64,000 nt of DNA from Cynocephalus volans (taxonomy: Eukaryota > Chordata > Mammalia > Dermoptera > Cynocephalidae), in assembly GCF_027409185.1 (NCBI RefSeq), contig NC_084465.1, positions 27,569,864 to 27,633,863 on the forward strand. Direction: 5' to 3'. Both the position numbers and the translations under genes were made by a program. Below the pieces are notes generated by a model. That model did no database searches and was not told the DNA's origin. It saw only the letters and a program-made list of their open reading frames with translations. Shown piece by piece: positions 1 to 14,825 of this stretch (its first letter is position 1; each line of letters begins with the position of its first letter).

Positions 1-3695
<3,695 letters not shown>

Positions 3696-4445
3696 GGATA
3701 GCGGTGGAGGCCGAGGTGGTGGAGGGGGAGCATCCCAGGGTCCCCCTTTGGGCACAGCCACCCTCCATAGCTGAGCGGTCACAGATTTGCACTATGGGTT
3801 CCCCAGCTCCTTCCCAGGGAGAGAAGAGGGGAGGTCCTGAGAGGTCTGTGGCCTCTTCCCTGGGCATCCCCTGCAGAGTCAGGACTGCTCCCTAGGCCAG
3901 GCTGCCTGGGAGCTCCCCCTGTCCTCCCTCCTTCAGCCCCCTGAGCCCAGCCAGCCCAGGCTCTCAGGCCCTGCGCCTGCCTCAGGTCTTTCTCGCTGCA
4001 GCCTGCTCCGGCCTGGCTCCCACCCCTGCGGCAGGTGGCCCCTCCTGGCTTCTCCTGTAGGGCACTTCCCTCCCTCCCTCCCCCCCACCCCAGGAAATGG
4101 TGCTCTCCTGGCTCTGCCTCTGGCCCCTTCCCGGGCTGCTGCCCCTTCAGCCATTTGGCACTTCTGGACCTCTGACCTAGGCCGGGGGGAGGTCTCTGCC
4201 CCCTTCCACTCGCCCTAGGCTGCCCTTGGGCCCTGCTCCTCAGGCCACTCCCCCATTCCTGGCCCTGGGGAGGAGGTCGCCCCTGATCATGGCCACCTGC
4301 CCATCTTCCTGACTCATCAGCAGCCCCAGGTGTACTGCTCCTGCCCTCTCCTCTCAGCTGCAGTTGAAGGCTTTAACTTTGTACACTTTGGGTCAGTTGC
4401 TTCATTGTATATTAACTAATCTGAATAAATCAAGCAGGTCTCAAC
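3696..4445 (+). other. IMPDH1: IMPDH1 3' UTR
   Basis: This runs from the canonical stop to about 16 nt after the AATAAA at 4424-4429. Its first 79 nt (3696-3774) are coding in the alternative frame used when the microexon is included. The rest is C/T-rich and shows no other recognisable element. Confidence 0.75.
4424..4429 (+). terminator. IMPDH1: IMPDH1 polyadenylation signal AATAAA
   Basis: A canonical AATAAA lies about 730 nt after the stop codon, followed by a CA-containing cleavage context and a GT/CT-rich stretch. It lies about 100 nt from the stop codon of the convergent minus-strand gene. Confidence 0.85.
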
Positions 4446-4532
4446 ACCTCCGACGTCCTATCTCTGTTCCTGTCCCTTGTCCACTAGGAGGCTGGCCCCC
4501 ATCCTGGTGTTGAGCTGGAGCCTGGAGCCCCA

Positions 4533-6975
4533 TCAGAGCCGGGCCAAGGGGGACGCCAGGCCCAGCCTCCCCAGGAAGGTGGTGAGGGTGTCACGATATT
4601 CCAGGGGGTGCTGGTGCAGGTGGGCCGCATGGCGGGAGGTCTCCCAGGCCTGTGCCCACACCAGCATACCCGCCTGCTGCCAGCTGGCCAGCAGCTCCTG
4701 AAGCAGAGAGGATCCACAGAGAGGATCATCGTGGCTGTAGAAGACCAGCGTCGGGGGCCTCACAGGTGGCTGCCAGAAAACATCCACTGCAGCCTCATAC
4801 TGCCCAACAGTGCAGCCCGGGCACAGGTGGAAGTACAGCATGGCCATGGCCCTGACCACCGGGCTCAGGACCTGTGGCCTCATCAGCTGGGACACACCTG
4901 TGGGTACAAGGCAGAGCATGTCATCTCCTACCATTCGTATGTGGCTCAGGACCTGCCTCCCAGCCTCAGACCCCCTGCTGGTGGGAACAGCACTGCCACG
5001 TGGGCTGCTGAATATCCACTAGAGTTGAGGGAGCTCGGGACATTGACATTGCCTTTCTGTGCCTCTGCTGTGGTTGGATAGTGGGCACAAAGCTGTCTCA
5101 CCGAAGTATAGACACCACTCAAATGGGCAGATGCAAGGAAGATGGCTTAGGAATGCTCTGGTGGCAGGAAAGAGCAGAGGGTGAAGATCCACCACCCCTG
5201 CTTTTGTTTGTTTGTTTGTTTGTTTTGTGGCTAGCTGGTAAGGGGATCTGAACCATTGACCTTGGTATTACAAGGCTGCTCTCTAACCAACTGAGGTAAC
5301 CAGCCAGTCCCCTTCTGACAGAGATATCCACTTGCTCAGGGAACTCATATCTGAGGACAGTGTGTCTGAGGCCAGCCTTTAACTGCAGCATTTTCCAGCT
5401 TTATGGCATCTCAGGGACGAGAAGGAAAGAGCTGGAAGGCAGGACTGTTGGGTGGGCTCAGAGCTGGTTCGACAGCTGCTCCAAGGGTTGTTGCAAAGTA
5501 AATGGGTCATTGAAAGTCCCTGGAGGCCTTGTGCCCTGAAGTCTGTGGCTTAGGTGAGCACCTAGGACTCCAGTGACCCAGCGGGGTGGAGGGAAGATGC
5601 CCAGATTCCAGGGGTGGTAGAAGGTGAGGGAGGATGGAGCAAGTGAGTCCCTGTTTCACGGTGTGACTCGCACATTGGTTTACAAAACTGTGCAGGAAGC
5701 AGCTTGACCAGCAATTGAGATGGAAGAGATCTGAGGATTTTTAGATAAATGCCAAGTCACTAAGTCAAGAGTTAGTGGTTGATTCAAAGGGAGAATTTTC
5801 CTTTTGAACCAGACCTAATTGGTCAATGGAGCTGACCAATAGAATGGGTAGCAAGTCGTCACCTCCCCACTACTTGCAGTGTGTTAGCATGAGTTGGGCC
5901 CTCCCAGAGGACGTGTTAGCGCAGTGGTCCTCAAATCCCAGCATGTATCAGAATCATCTGGAGAGCTAATAATGAACACAGAGGCCCAGGCTTGCCAGAG
6001 CAGGGTGGGCTTTGGGTCTCCAAATTGTTACTTAGGCCCCACGTTCTGATATATGCTAAAGTTTGAGAATCACTGCTTTAGCAGAAATCTGAGCATCCAC
6101 TTACATGATTTCTGAGATTCTTTCCAAAGCACGTGTCCTAAGAATTTCAGATGACTCATGTCTCATGGCCTCATTGTAAGGATCACAAGAGAACATGGGA
6201 GGTTGTGGGTACTCAGTAAATTAGCCTTATTTCTGTCCTATTTGGCCTCCCCTTGCCCAGAGGAATAGGGGCTGGGAATAAATGGTAAGTCTGGACCCTG
6301 ACAACACGCTCACTCTGGGTTGCGACTTCAGCCACGGTGGGAGAGGTCCAGGTGGGACAAAGGGACAGAGGCTCTGGGTTGGAAGGCCGCATCAGGTAGA
6401 TATTCAGAGGCAGCTCAGAGCCATATTTGGGACAGACACATATCAGAGATGCTGTGATCAGCAGGACTGCGTGTCCACCTGCTGTTCAGGCAGGTGTTTG
6501 TGGCCCAGGCACCTCACTCACCCAACACCATGCGGTCCAGGCTGCCCACCACCAGGCTGTCGAAGATGTGGCCCCGCAGGCGCCGAGCCACACTGCTGTG
6601 GTGCCCCAAGTCCCTGCTCATGAGCAGCAGCATCTGTGCAAAGGTGTAGCCACCCAGGGAGAGAGCGTGCACCAACAGCGGGTGATCAGCTAGTGTCCCT
6701 GGTCCCCGCAGCAACGCCAGGACCTGGGCAGCTTGCACCAGGCCCTGGTGGGGGCACAGGAAGTGACTCAGTGCACTCTCCACGGCCAGCACGTCAAAGC
6801 CACAGGCCAGGTAGATCTGTAGGTACTTGGCCTGGGCAGCCAGCCTTGCCCCCAGCCAGGGCAGGAACAGGAGCAGTGGGCGGGGCCCGAGGGACCCTGG
6901 GAGGCCAGGCTTGCTGTACAGGTGGATGGAGTGGGAGAGTCGAGTTACCGTCACATCAGCAGGTAGCAGGGCCAT
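4533..6975 (-). CDS. TMEM53-like protein (DUF829, alpha/beta-hydrolase fold), two coding exons
   Basis: CDS is complement(6522-6975, 4897-4533): exon 6975-6522 ends in a phase-1 GTGAGT donor, and exon 4897-4533 begins after CCCACAG. Together they give 272 residues, close to TMEM53 (about 277). Features: a beta-strand LLLFLPWLG (34-42) followed by the AKYLQIYLACGFDVL helix/strand typical of DUF829; the nucleophile-elbow-like HALSLGGYTF with Ser106; IFDS at 137-140; a YSHDDPLC strand with Asp208/209; and SRHAAHLHQHP with His241/244. A Ser-Asp-His arrangement is therefore retained. TMEM53 is a nuclear-envelope protein; the function of this paralogue is unknown to me. The start is uncertain. A good acceptor lies at 6988/6989 (minus strand), only 12 nt upstream of the ATG, and the frame is open to it, so an unseen upstream exon could supply the true N-terminus. 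No stop or frameshift is seen, so it looks functional. Confidence 0.8.
5202..5310 (-). mobile_element. tRNA-Ile-derived SINE, monomer
   Basis: Sits in the intron of the TMEM53-like gene. Read on the minus strand it has the tRNA-like head (GGTTACCTCAGTTGGTTAGAG, box A), a degenerate box B (GGTTCAGATCC) and a (CAAA)n tail. Confidence 0.8.
5922..6075. mobile_element. MER5A-like hAT-Charlie non-autonomous DNA transposon
   Basis: The ends are imperfect terminal inverted repeats, CAGTGGTCCTCAAA and TTTGAGAATCACTG, and the interior contains ATCAGAATCATCTGGAGAGCT, typical of MER5A. It is an old eutherian fossil. Confidence 0.75.
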
Positions 6976-8924
6976 CTCCGGTGCACCCTAGGGGACAGAT
7001 GGAAGAGGAGCAGCGGGTGGCCTTTGCCTTTGGTCCCACCTTCCCCCCCACCTCCAAGGGCTGAGACAGGGGCTCTTAGATGGCATGATCCCAGAGTTTA
7101 GGAGGGGCCAGACTAGCCTTCTGAGGCCTCTTTCAGCTTCTGTGTATCATGCCTATCAGGAAGATGGGAGGAGGAGTCAGTCCCCCAGCTGTGTGCGACT
7201 CAGCTACCCTCAATCCCTCCCTCCACCCCTCTCCTCACATCTAGAGTGGAGTCTGGAGAGGAAGAGGGGACGCAGCCATTGGGGCTGTGGGTGTGTGTGT
7301 GTAGACAGCGCCTCCCTTTGCCCTTACACTGAGCTTTTTATTCTTTGGGGATCCGTTCCGGCTTGCAAGGGCCAAATTCCAACCCCAGCCTCTCTGAGCC
7401 CCTCCCCAGCATTACACATAGACATGGCTTATTAGGGGGTTGGGGACTGATTCTACCCACCTCATCACAACCCCTGAAGCCCTTCTGCCTCCCGCTGAGG
7501 AGTTTGGAGACAGGGAATCTGGTCAGAGGGTTATGGCTGGGTCAAAGAGCCCAGCCCCTTAACATCTCCCAGGCCCCAGCCCCACAACTCCAACTCCTCA
7601 TACCTGTTGTCCTCAGAGCAGGGCCCCTCACCTGCAGGTTGCAGGAGTCACTGTCACCAGCCTCCTCCTCTGTGACCTTCCTTCCAGGCTCAGCTCAGGA
7701 GGGAAGATGGGAGGGGTCAGGGACCCAGGAGACCCCAGTCCCCAGCCTCCTTCTCTGCCTCCGCTTAAGCCCATTGGTGACATCAGCTTCCAGGGCGTCT
7801 GGCTCCCATCGGCTATGCCCTGGCCCAGCTACAGTGGGGGAGGGGCACCTGGGTAGCAAGGTATGGTATTAGCTTGGGACAGGTAGAGAGCAGCCTTTCC
7901 CTCATGCTGTGCCTCAATTTCTCTACTTGTGATCTTAACCAGGCAAAGAGGAGCATCCCCACCCCCAGGCACCCCAATAGCTTCTTTCTCTTGACCCCAC
8001 ACTTCAGATATTCTACTTCACCCTTCACCTTTTAGGGCAGGCTGATCTCAGTGTGGCTAAGGGCAGGGGCTGCCTGAAGCAAGAATCGGACTCAGGAGTC
8101 CTGGTTTCCCATAGCAGGCATCTTACTGCTTCTCCTGCTTCTGCTCCAAGGGGTTCATCTGACAAATGTCACGGTGGGTAGGAAGGTTCTTCCCAGAGAA
8201 GAAAAGGAGAGAAAAGGATTAGAGGCACCAGGAGCTGAGTGGCTCAGCTGGCTAGGAAGGAGGGGGAGCCAGAGGGGGATGTTGCGTAAGGACCTAGCTG
8301 TGACCCCACACGTCACTGTCACACCCCCAACTTTAACCTCTTCATTCCCATTACTTCCTCCCTGTAGAAAGTAGGCTAGTGGGAAAAAAATGTGTGCCTG
8401 CACTGCAGATCCCGAGCTTCGGGAAATCAATTAAGGGGAGGGACTTCCTCCGGACCCCACACCACCAGGAATCCCGCTCCCCTGTCTTCTTTCCTTCTGC
8501 GTGGAGAAGGACATCGCTTCCACTCGTCCCCGTGGAGCACAGTGCTTCCAACTCCTTTCCATGCCTCTGGCCTCCAGGGAAATCTGGGGGCAAAAGGAGC
8601 AAACAGCTTTTATGTGGAGATGTTGGGGGGAAGAAGTGGGGCAGGGGCAAAGGGGCGTTCCCTGCTCCAGGCTTGTGGGACTCCTGGATTTGGGCGCTTC
8701 AGAAGCAGTGTGGCACTGCATCCAGCAGATGGCGCCAGGACCCACGGACCTGTGGGACCCCAGGGAGCCCGGAGTGGGGCAGTTTCCTGGGCAACAGGCA
8801 GCATTTCTGAAGCCCTGAAATCTGGCTGCTGAAGGACAAGAGAGGCATGGGGGTAAAATAATCTCTCAGAAAGGAGAGAGGCTGGGGTGGGGAGAGGAGG
8901 CTAAAAGACTTCTGCTTTCTGCTG

Positions 8925-9090
8925 CCATTTATTACTATGCACCTGTCACTTTGCTAACTGCGCCTCATCCTCAGCAACCCTATACATAAGGCAGTATTGC
9001 ATATTCCTTCAATGTGAGTGGGGAGGATGAGGCTCCAAGAGATAAGGACCTGCCTAAGTCCCCAGCTGGTAGGAACCTGGGCCTGCCTTT
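8925..9090 (-). repeat. MIR SINE fossil
   Basis: Minus-strand MIR pattern: 'cctcatcctcagcaaccct', a GAGGCTCCAAGAGATAAG core and the 'CTAAGTCCCCAGCTGGTA' end. Confidence 0.65.
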
Positions 9091-9608
9091 AAGTCTTCTG
9101 GTCCATTCCGCCTCACGGCGGGTGTGAGGTGCCCAAGCCCCCCCCGTGAGGGCAGCTGGTGCGAGACTTGCTGGGAATCCAGGAGCGGCAGCAGTGGGCG
9201 AAGAGAGGTGAAAATGAGTCCAGCCCCTTTCAGCTGAGTTCTTTCCTTGCCCAGCCTGGGTGGGGGCTCCTCTGCTCAGGGCATCCCCTGGCCTCGTGGT
9301 GTGGCTTTCCTCTGTGAGAGGACCACAGAAGTGGAGCGAAGGGGACTTAGGAATCCTGGAGGTTACATGAGCCCTCTGAAACCAAGGGCAGCAGAGCTTT
9401 CCAAGAAGGATGCAAAGCAGGAGCCCAGCACTGTGCTGGGGAGAGGAGACGCAGCAAAGTGTCACGGACTGCGCAGAGAAGGAAACTGACTTCAGGTGGG
9501 TTGAGGGGAAGATTTGGGGGATTTAAATTCAGGTCAACTATCTCATCTGTACATCCTCAAGATCTAATCTCCCTGCCTACTCCACATCTCACACTGAACA
9601 TGACAAAT

Positions 9609-9807
9609 ACTGAACTTTTTTTTTTTTTTCTATAAAGATGACCGGTAAGGGGATCTTAACCCTTGACTTGGTGTTGTCAGCACCACGCTCTCCCAAGTGA
9701 GCTGACCGGCCATCCCCATAAAGGGATCCGAACCCATGGCCTTGGTGTTATCAGCACCACACTCTCCTGAGTGAGCCAGGGACCAGCCCTACAAAAACTG
9801 AACTTTT
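9609..9807 (-). mobile_element. Dimeric tRNA-Ile SINE with 11-bp target-site duplication
   Basis: On the minus strand, two tRNA-Ile-like units in tandem are followed by a short linker and a poly(A) tail (poly(T) at about 9616-9629 on +). ACTGAACTTTT flanks the element at 9609-9619 and 9797-9807. Confidence 0.85.
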
Positions 9808-9847
9808 GACTCCTTGTATTATTAGTCTGGGTTCTCCAGAAAAACAG

Positions 9848-9853
<6 letters not shown>

Positions 9854-9910
<57 letters not shown>
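9854..9910. repeat. (CA)n microsatellite
   Basis: About 28 uninterrupted CA units, long enough to be polymorphic. Confidence 0.98.
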
Positions 9911-9912
<2 letters not shown>

Positions 9913-9913
9913 C

Positions 9914-9988
9914 GAGGTCTTCAAAAAGTTTATGAAAATATTAGTATTATCTTTTAATTCTACTTTTCCATGAACTTTTTGAAGTATG
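9914..9988. mobile_element. Short palindromic MITE (mariner/Tc1-like), copy 1
   Basis: A roughly 75-bp near-palindrome: the end GGTCTTCAAAAAGTTTATG pairs with CATGAACTTTTTGAAG around an AT-rich centre (TATCTTTTAATTC). Size and structure resemble internally deleted mariner elements such as MADE1, but the terminal sequence differs. Confidence 0.6.
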
Positions 9989-10430
9989 CTAGAGAGAAAG
10001 AGAGACTTATAAGAAATTGGCTCACACAATTACAGAGGCTGACAAGATTCAAAATCTGCAGTTGTCAAGCTGCACCCAGGAGAGATGATGGTGTAGTTTT
10101 CAGGTTGAGTCCAAAGGCCTGAGAACCAGGAGAGATGATGATGTAAGTCCGAAGCCCAAAGTCAGGAGAAAACCAATGTTCCAGCTCAAAGACAGTCAGG
10201 CAGAGAGAGCAAATTCTCTCTTACTCAGCCGTTTTTGTTGTATTCATGCTTTCGATGGATTGGATGAGGGCGGGCCACCCACGCTGGGGAACCCATACTG
10301 GGGAGGGCAATCTGCTTTACTCAGTCTACAGACTCAGATACTAATCTCCTCCAGAAACACCCTCACAGATATACCCAGAAATAAATTTAACCAAACATCT
10401 GTGCATCCTGTGGCCCAAATTGACATATAA

Positions 10431-10506
10431 GAGGGGTCTTCAAAAAGTTCACGGACTCATATTATCTTTTAATTCCATTTTCCCATAAACTTTATGAAGT
10501 ATCCTC
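10431..10506. mobile_element. Short palindromic MITE, copy 2
   Basis: Same family and orientation as the copy at 9914-9988: GGGGTCTTCAAAAAGTTCA at one end, AACTTTATGAAGTATCCTC at the other, with the shared centre TTATCTTTTAATTCCATTTT. It interrupts the end of an older repeat at a TA-rich site. Confidence 0.6.
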
Positions 10507-10679
10507 ATGTAATTAACCATCACACCCTCGCCATCCCAGACCTAGTCCTCCTAAATCTACCCCATCTCAAAAACACAGCAATTTCATTCCTCTAGTCGCT
10601 TAGGTGAAACAAAGCAAAGCAAAACAAAACCCTCGGAGTCATCCCCGACTTGTCTTTCACACTCCATGTTGAATCCACC

Positions 10680-11350
10680 AGCAAGTCCTGTCGGCACTGC
10701 CTTCATAGTATTTCCTCAGTCTGACCACTTCCTCCAGTCTCTTCCACAGCAACCCCAGCCCAGCCATCACCATCTCTTGCCTGGGTTACTGCAGTGGGCC
10801 CCGATTTTCCCAGCTCCCACTGTTACCTCCTTTTAGAGTTTCCTCAACACAGCAGCCAGAGTGATTTTTTTTGAAGTGTTAGTCGGAGCATGTCCTACCT
10901 CTGCTCAAAACTCTCCAGTGGTTTCCCGAGGGTCAAAGTCACAATCTTTACTGTGGCCTTCAAGGTCCTTCCTGATGTGGCCCCCTCTGTCTCAGACGTT
11001 GTTTTCTGTTGCTTTCTCCTCACCCGTTCTGTTCCGGTCACACTGGCCTCTCTGCTGTCCTCAAATGCTCCCACCAGGTCAGCTCCCTCTACTGCCCCCA
11101 GATATCTTTGTGGCTCACTCCCTCACTTCCTTCAGGTCTCTGCTCAAGGGGCACCTTTTTAGACCTTCCCTGACCCCCTGCACACACTCTCCCCCTCTTC
11201 CCCCTTCCTGGCCCTCCTCCTGCTTTATTGTTTTCCATAACACGCCACAAACATACTCTCTGTTCATGTGCATACTGTCTGTTTTCCCTTTTATGTCTTT
11301 ATCCCCTAAAACAGTGTCATTCATAAATACCTGTTAAATGAATGAATGAA
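10680..11350 (+). repeat. L2 LINE 3' region
   Basis: Typical L2 wording in order: TGGTTTCCCGAGGGTCAAAG, 'gtccttcctgatgtggcccc', 'tcaggtctctgctcaagggg' and a tail ending in AAATGAATGAATGAA. Confidence 0.8.
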
Positions 11351-11524
11351 CCATAAAACATATTCATCATCTAATACATACCAGTAAGTATAGCAATGCT
11401 GAGAGTGCAAAGACAGACAGACACATGTGCCGTTGAGGAACTTGGCACGTAGTGGGGGAGATCAACTCTATTTTGTATTTGCGCACAGTACAGTTTATAC
11501 AAAATGAGAGCACAAGGCCGGCTG

Positions 11525-11690
11525 CACTTGGAAGGTTTCCTCTATGCTGGACACTGTGTTTACATGCATTATGCTATTGAATACTGCTCTGTGAAGTGGG
11601 GACTATTATCACCCTCATTTCCAGAGGAGAAAACAGGCTCGGAGAGGCAAAGTAATTTGCCTAAGGTCACCCAGCTCCTCAGTTACTGAA
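11525..11690 (-). repeat. MIR SINE fossil
   Basis: 'tattatcaccctcatttcca', then AGAGGCAAAGTAATTTGCC and 'aaggtcacccagct', the MIR 5' half on the minus strand. Confidence 0.75.
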
Positions 11691-12239
11691 CTGAAGTGTG
11701 ACACTATCCTCACTCTCGAACCCCAAAGTCCCTGCTCCTCCCACTGTCCCAGGGAGGTCAGGAGAATCCAGGGCTGGAGAAGGGAAAAAGAAGAGGGGGA
11801 TAGGGGTACTTCATGTCCAGTGAGGGAGAGGATGAGAAGGACTGAGCTGGAAGGGGCCCTGGGTGACAGGGCACCTCGCCAGCCCCTGCTAGCCACCTCC
11901 TTTGGCTTGTATGTCCTCTACAGGTCTGGGGCTGATTGAGCTTCCTCCCCTGGCACCGGCCTTCTTTGCCACACCCCCACCCTGACCTCAGGACTGGCTA
12001 CACAGGGATCCCTTTCTGGCCCAGTCAGGCATATAACCCCGGGCTGACAGGCATCCGGGTGCCAGGGCGGCAGTGGCTGGCCAAGGGTGAGGTCACAGGC
12101 TGAGCACTCATGCTCAGCCCCTCCTCCTTGTCATCACAGGCGCAGTCCTTGCCCTGCCGGTCTGCACAATTCCCCTCTGACCTCCCCCCTGGCCCACAGC
12201 TTCACCCCCAGCAGGCTCTGGCCTCTACCTGGCAAGGCC

Positions 12240-12726
12240 TAGTGTATTAGGTTCCTGTTGCTGATGTAACAAACTCCCACAAATATAGCAGCCTAAAAAA
12301 TATAAATTTATTGTCTTACTGTTCTGGAGGTCAGAAGTATAAAACAGGTCCTCTGGGTTGCATTCCCTCTGGAGGCTCTGGGGAGAAACTTCTCCCTTGC
12401 CTTTGCTGGCTTCTAGAGGCCGCTGAATTCTTCGGCTCGTGGCCCTTTCCTCCATCTTCAAAGCCAGCAGCGTAAGATCTTCAGATTTCCTGTCTTTCTG
12501 ACTTGCTCTCATTTTCACATCTGCTCTGACTCTGATACTTGCACCTCCCTTATAAGGACCCTGTGATTACATCGGACCCCCTGGCTAATCTACAATAATC
12601 TCTTCATCTCAACACTCTTAACCGGATCACATCTGTAAAGTCCCTTTTGCCATGTAAGGCAACCGGGACACAGGTTCCGGGGATAAGGTCACTGACATTT
12701 GGAGGGCGTTATTCAGTTTGCCACAC
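12240..12726. repeat. Old LTR-like interspersed repeat
   Basis: Begins GTGTATTAGGTTCCTGTTGC, then ATAAATTTATTGTCTTACTG and TTCTGGAGGTCAGAAGT, and ends near GGCGTTATTCAGTTTGCCAC. It is distantly similar to the element at 46338-46740. Family not assigned. Confidence 0.6.
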
Positions 12727-12754
12727 CTAGCTAGGATGCTCATCTCCTCCATAA

Positions 12755-12935
12755 CCGGAGGCAGTGTTTACAGCACACTTACCATAGGCCATGTGCCGTC
12801 TAAACATGGTCCACATTATCTCACACCATCCTAGTGAGGTGGGTATGGATCTGCACTGTACAGATGGAGAGTTGGCTGACTCCAGAGCCCATTGGTTTGC
12901 CAGATCCCAAGTCCATCTCCCCAGATTGGAAATGG
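12755..12935 (-). repeat. MIR SINE fossil
   Basis: Contains 'cacttaccataggccatgtg', 'ttatctcacaccatcctagt' and the Pol III-like core 'tgtacagatgga', in the order of a minus-strand MIR. Confidence 0.6.
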
Positions 12936-13377
12936 ACCCCTCCCTGCTGGGAACTCCCCCACAGCCCTTGAGTTTGCATCTTGGTCTGGCCTGCAAGCTC
13001 ACCTGCTGGCTTCACTCCTCTGACGCTGGCCGTGAGGGCCTGGGTGGGAGCAGCTGCCCGCTCTCCTTTCCCTGACAGAGTCTGGTCCTTCAGGGCAGAA
13101 CACAGCCTCACTCAGGGTGCCAGGACAAAGCTGTCCTCACCTTTGGGTTCCCCTATCACCTCCCACACTCCTTCCTGCCCTGCATCTCCGTGGTGGTCCC
13201 CGCCCTCCAGGCTTTTCCTGCCCTGGACCCTCGGAGACATGACTTCACTCTCCTATCAGCTGTGGCCCCGCCTGAAAGAAGGGGTGGGGTAGCCTGCACA
13301 GCAGGGCCAAGGCAGGACTGGAACGCAGCTCTCCCCGTCCCTGAGGAAGGCTGATTCAGACACATTACCAGGATTTC

Positions 13378-13503
13378 AGAATTTGGGATGGAGGAGGCTG
13401 GCCGGTTAGCTCAGATGTTTACAGCACAGAGTTCTAACACCAAGGTCACAGGTTCAGATCCCCTTACAGGCCAGCCGTCAGAAAAGAAGAATTTGGGGTG
13501 GAG
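13378..13503 (+). mobile_element. tRNA-Ile SINE monomer with near-perfect target-site duplication
   Basis: 13397-13476 reads as a tRNA-Ile-like unit (GGCCGGTTAGCTCAG ... GGTTCAGATCC). It is flanked by AGAATTTGGGATGGAG and AGAATTTGGGGTGGAG (one mismatch in 16). Confidence 0.8.
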
Positions 13504-14669
13504 TTGGACGGATGGCTTATTTCACCTCGTAAAACAGGAAGTGTGTTTGAGCAAACTGCCCCAGTAACCTGAGGTGCTAGTGCTTTGGGTTTGCCCCCTT
13601 CTCCCTAGCCCTCATTCCTTGGCAGTTTTCACAACAAGGTTGCAAAACCAGGGGCTCCCCTTCAGTGGGGGTGGGGAGCAGAGTGCAGAAACCGGTAGAA
13701 CACAAGCTGTTTGCACCCACTCCAGATATCAAAGTGTCCCCTGACTCCCCAGGAGAGGGTCATGGGGGTAAGAGGGAGAGAGAAAAGGAACTAAGGGCAA
13801 CCTAAAGAATTCCTTTCTTTACCCCCAGGTAAAGATTCAGGCCTCAGATATCGGTAAACAGGGAGGGAGCCCGAGATGAGGGACGAGCCATGCTGGGAGA
13901 GCTCTCCCCACCTCTCGGCCTGCAGAGGTGAGTTGGGGGATCTGTACTGGGACTCCTGAGGGAGAGGAGGTATCTTCCCCCATCCTGACTAGGCCTCATG
14001 GCCACTGACCTGGTAGCTCTGTTGTTGTCCTCCCTTGGCCTTGACTGCAGACCCCTCAGCTGCTCCTCTGTTCTCAAGAACCTGAGGGGTGGGGCACTAC
14101 CCAGGAGGGGACAGTGTCCCAAGCAGTAGTTCTCCATTTCCCTGCTGTGCAAAACAGCTGAGTTCTCCTGGCACTTGTGGAAAGCCTTCAGGCTGTCAAA
14201 AACCAAACCATGCTGAGGTTTGCTCAGAGCCCCCAGAGCTGCTATTGGCCTATCACCCTATCCCCTTTATCCTGTGCCTGGGTGGTCCATGGGTCTGTGG
14301 CAGGATGGGAGGGGCAGGAGTAGGGGACATCTGCTTTAGTGAGCAGGCTGTGTGCTTTTTCACAGTGACACGAGAACCAGGACAATTTTCCCTGGGGCCT
14401 CCTCTGCCCTATAAAACTTAAACAGATCAGTCTTGCAGATGGTAGGTAGCACAGTTCCAGCCACCAGCCTTTTACCTCTAACTACTGGTTAAAGTGCACC
14501 ATCCTGTGGTAAGAGCCCACCTTCCCTAGCCTCTTTCATCTCTTACCTGTCCCCATCCCCTCCTGGGATTCTCCCACCAATCTCTCTGTTCTCTGACCAA
14601 ACTTCCCCACCTCCTCCATCCCCCCAGCGGCTTTATCTTTCACTCCTGAAATCAGAGCACCGTGGTAAT

Positions 14670-14825
14670 GATAGTAACGAACACACACAACATTTCTGTG
14701 TGCCAGGCACTGTTCAAAGCACTCTATATATTGACCCATTTAATGGTCACAGTACTCTATGAGGGAAAGACTATTATTACCTCCATTTTGCAAATGAGGA
14801 ATCTGATACACTGGAAAGCAATAAG
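14670..14825 (-). repeat. MIR SINE fossil
   Basis: 'gtgtgccaggcactgttcaa', 'ttatta cctccattttgcaaatgagg' and the following text fit a minus-strand MIR. Confidence 0.7.

Larger units (their letters stand above)
9815..10524 (-). repeat. Old LTR-like interspersed repeat, interrupted by a CA repeat and two MITEs
   Basis: Begins TTATTAGTCTGGGTTCTCCAG, contains 'aagaaattggctcacacaatta' and 'aaacaccctcacagatatac', and ends TTAACCATCACA. It is the reverse complement of the family member at 16849-17361. I recognise the family as widespread in mammals but do not assign a name. Confidence 0.6.

Noticed and set aside
13844-14206. 120-codon minus-strand open frame in the intergenic interval
   Set aside because: No flanking splice sites or family motifs, and composition like the surrounding non-coding DNA.
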